A DNA stretch of 6,096 nucleotides from an uncultured archaeon (lineage in GTDB: Archaea; Thermoproteota; CALKCG01; B24). Of this stretch, positions 4,845-6,096 are shown piece after piece (within the stretch, counting starts at the first letter, position 1; the number at the start of each line of letters is the position of its first letter). The position numbers and the translations under genes were made by a program. Location: NCBI GenBank assembly GCA_938082915.1, contig CALKCG010000061.1, positions 1 to 6,096 of the forward strand. Direction: 5' to 3'. The notes under the pieces were generated by a model, which saw only the letters and a program-made list of their open reading frames with translations, made no database searches and was not told where the DNA came from.

Positions 4845-6096
4845 AATTTGGGGGAACTTCCCTCGGAGATGCTGCCAGCGTTAAACATGTAGCAAATCTG
4901 ATTCGTAAATACGTTCAAACAGGCTACCAGGTGGTCGTCGTATCCTCAGCCTCTTCAGGCGTTACAGATGAGCTTTTAAACATGTGCGAATGGTCTCTTA
5001 AAGATGAAAAGCTCATAGCTGATAGACTAAACGCATTGTTCAAAAAACACTTACACATGGCTGAGATGTCCATTGAAAATAGTGAGTGGTTAAACAGTGT
5101 ATTTGAAATTTTAAACTCCTCTAAGAAAGAGTTGGAGAGACTCTTATATGGAATACATTACGTAAAAGAGGTTACGCCGAGGATTAGAGACTATGTAGCA
5201 TCGTTCGGAGAACTCATGTCCACACCTATACTGTGGGGTTGTTTAAACAGCGTCGGCGTTAAAGCTGAATGGCTAACGGGTTGGGAAGCTGGAATAGTTA
5301 CGGATTCAAATTATGGGGAAGCTAGACCATTCATAGAACTAAGCAAACTCCAACTAAGGAATAAACTTCAACCTATGATCGATAGAGGGGTTGTCCCAGT
5401 AGTTACAGGTTACATAGCTAAAAGCCAAGATGGTTCTATTACGACATTGGGAAGGGGGGGTTCAGATTACACAGCTACTCTAATCGCTGCCGCTTTAAAA
5501 ACGGATGAAGTTTGGCTTTGGACAGATGTAGATGGACTTATGACAGCGGATCCGAAGATGGAGCCATCTGCTAGAACTATAAGGGAGCTTAGTTTTGAAG
5601 AAGCAGTCGAAATGGCTATCTTAGGCGCCAAGAGGATGCATCCAAGAGCCTTAGAACCAGCTATAGCGGATAATATAGCGGTTAGAATCAAGAATACGTT
5701 TAACCCAGATAACCCGGGTACTTTAATCACGTTAAAACCGACAGAAGAAGGAGATGTTGTTAAAGCGGTTACTGTAACTAGAGATGTGGGTTTAATAAAT
5801 GTTCAAGGCTTTGGCATGGTTGGAACTCCTGGAACAGCAGCTAGAATATTTCAGATACTTGGAAAAGCAAATATAAATATAATGATGATCGCTCAGACCG
5901 TGAGCGAGAGCAACATATCTATGGTTGTTCCGAGGAAAACGCTTATGAAAGCCGTCTCCCTTCTCGAAACAGCACTACTTGGTACAGATTTGGTGAGAAG
6001 TATAAGCTATGAATCAGATATAGCAGTTGTAGCCGCTATTGGAAGCGGGATGAGGGGGAAACCTGGAACAGCAGCTAGAATATTTAAAGCAGTAGC
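4841..6096 (+). CDS. Aspartate kinase, monofunctional, 3' end cut by the window
   Basis: Phosphorylates L-aspartate to aspartyl phosphate, the entry step of the aspartate family. 418 codons are visible; about 50 more are expected from usual family length. Motifs: KFGGTS 2-7 with the ATP-phosphate lysine at 2; VVSSASSGVTDEL 34-46; SFGELMS 121-127; TTLGRGGSDY 201-210; WTDVDGLMTADPK 227-239; GAKRMHP 262-268. Two ACT domains follow, from about 316 and about 395, each containing GM-x-G-x-PGTAARIF (325-337 and 403-415); the second is incomplete. ACT pairs bind the effector amino acid; with threonine genes as neighbours, threonine is the likely inhibitor (inference). The ATG overlaps the hom stop as ATGA. 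It is the only canonical start, because the frame is closed by TAG at 4811 and holds no ATG, GTG or TTG between. It removes the usual few residues (here encoded K-I-V) before MKFGGTS. Symbols lysC, ask and thrA are all in use, so none is assigned. Confidence 0.94.
   Translation, partial: MKFGGTSLGDAASVKHVANLIRKYVQTGYQVVVVSSASSGVTDELLNMCEWSLKDEKLIADRLNALFKKHLHMAEMSIENSEWLNSVFEILNSSKKELERLLYGIHYVKEVTPRIRDYVASFGELMSTPILWGCLNSVGVKAEWLTGWEAGIVTDSNYGEARPFIELSKLQLRNKLQPMIDRGVVPVVTGYIAKSQDGSITTLGRGGSDYTATLIAAALKTDEVWLWTDVDGLMTADPKMEPSARTIRELSFEEAVEMAILGAKRMHPRALEPAIADNIAVRIKNTFNPDNPGTLITLKPTEEGDVVKAVTVTRDVGLINVQGFGMVGTPGTAARIFQILGKANINIMMIAQTVSESNISMVVPRKTLMKAVSLLETALLGTDLVRSISYESDIAVVAAIGSGMRGKPGTAARIFKAV
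5828..6085 (+). repeat. Two identical 24-base copies within the ACT domains of aspartate kinase
   Basis: Positions 5828-5851 and 6062-6085 are identical over 24 bases (both begin CCTGGAACAG and end AGAATATTT). They are 234 bases (78 codons) apart and in the same frame. Each encodes PGTAARIF at the equivalent place of ACT domain 1 and ACT domain 2. Identity ends at once on both sides. Confidence 0.85.

Noticed and set aside
5454..5460. Run of seven G in the kinase gene, possible frameshift
   Set aside because: The frame is intact through it and encodes the expected GRGGSDY motif, so there is no sign of an indel.
3692..5730. Minus-strand frames opposite thrC/hom and the kinase
   Set aside because: Same reasoning: each is antisense to a gene with intact family motifs, and none has a recognisable domain.
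1..6096. Mobile elements, CRISPR arrays, tRNA or rRNA genes
   Set aside because: I saw no transposase motifs, terminal inverted repeats, regularly spaced repeats or tRNA-like arms; nearly all sequence is explained by five metabolic genes.

Overview
The window looks archaeal. The serine hydroxymethyltransferase, homoserine kinase, threonine synthase, homoserine dehydrogenase and aspartate kinase all read like archaeal family members. Three of the five main genes start with TTG or GTG behind a strong GGAGG ribosome binding site. AGA/AGG arginine and ATA isoleucine codons are common, as in many thermophiles. The lineage cannot be fixed without a search; a Thermoproteota-like or methanogen-related archaeon is my best guess.

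Layout. Positions 1-301 hold the unidentified tail of a rightward gene (perhaps ending at 132) and a short convergent intergenic stretch with a small inverted repeat. Positions 302-1552, minus strand, encode serine hydroxymethyltransferase (glyA). Positions 1553-1646 are a 94-base divergent, AT-rich promoter region with two back-to-back TATA-like elements and an imperfect direct repeat. From 1647 to the right edge runs a tight plus-strand operon: thrB (homoserine kinase), thrC (threonine synthase), hom (homoserine dehydrogenase) and an aspartate kinase gene cut off by the window end. Gaps inside the operon are 14 bases, 1 base and a 4-base ATGA overlap, so one transcript and translational coupling are likely.

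How the genes fit. Aspartate kinase commits aspartate to the pathway, homoserine dehydrogenase makes homoserine, homoserine kinase phosphorylates it and threonine synthase forms threonine. Only aspartate-semialdehyde dehydrogenase (asd) is absent; it may lie downstream or elsewhere. The divergent glyA interconverts serine and glycine, so the locus joins aspartate-family synthesis to glycine, serine and one-carbon metabolism.

This is mostly a conventional biosynthetic locus; I found no clear new system. The points most worth checking are: the hom/aspartate-kinase junction, where a run of six G lies at the place where a -1 slip would fuse the two enzymes and where the kinase has no canonical start before its first conserved motif; an altered, normally conserved active-site segment in the hydroxymethyltransferase; a 24-base stretch identical between the two ACT domains of the kinase; and the overlapping divergent promoters.
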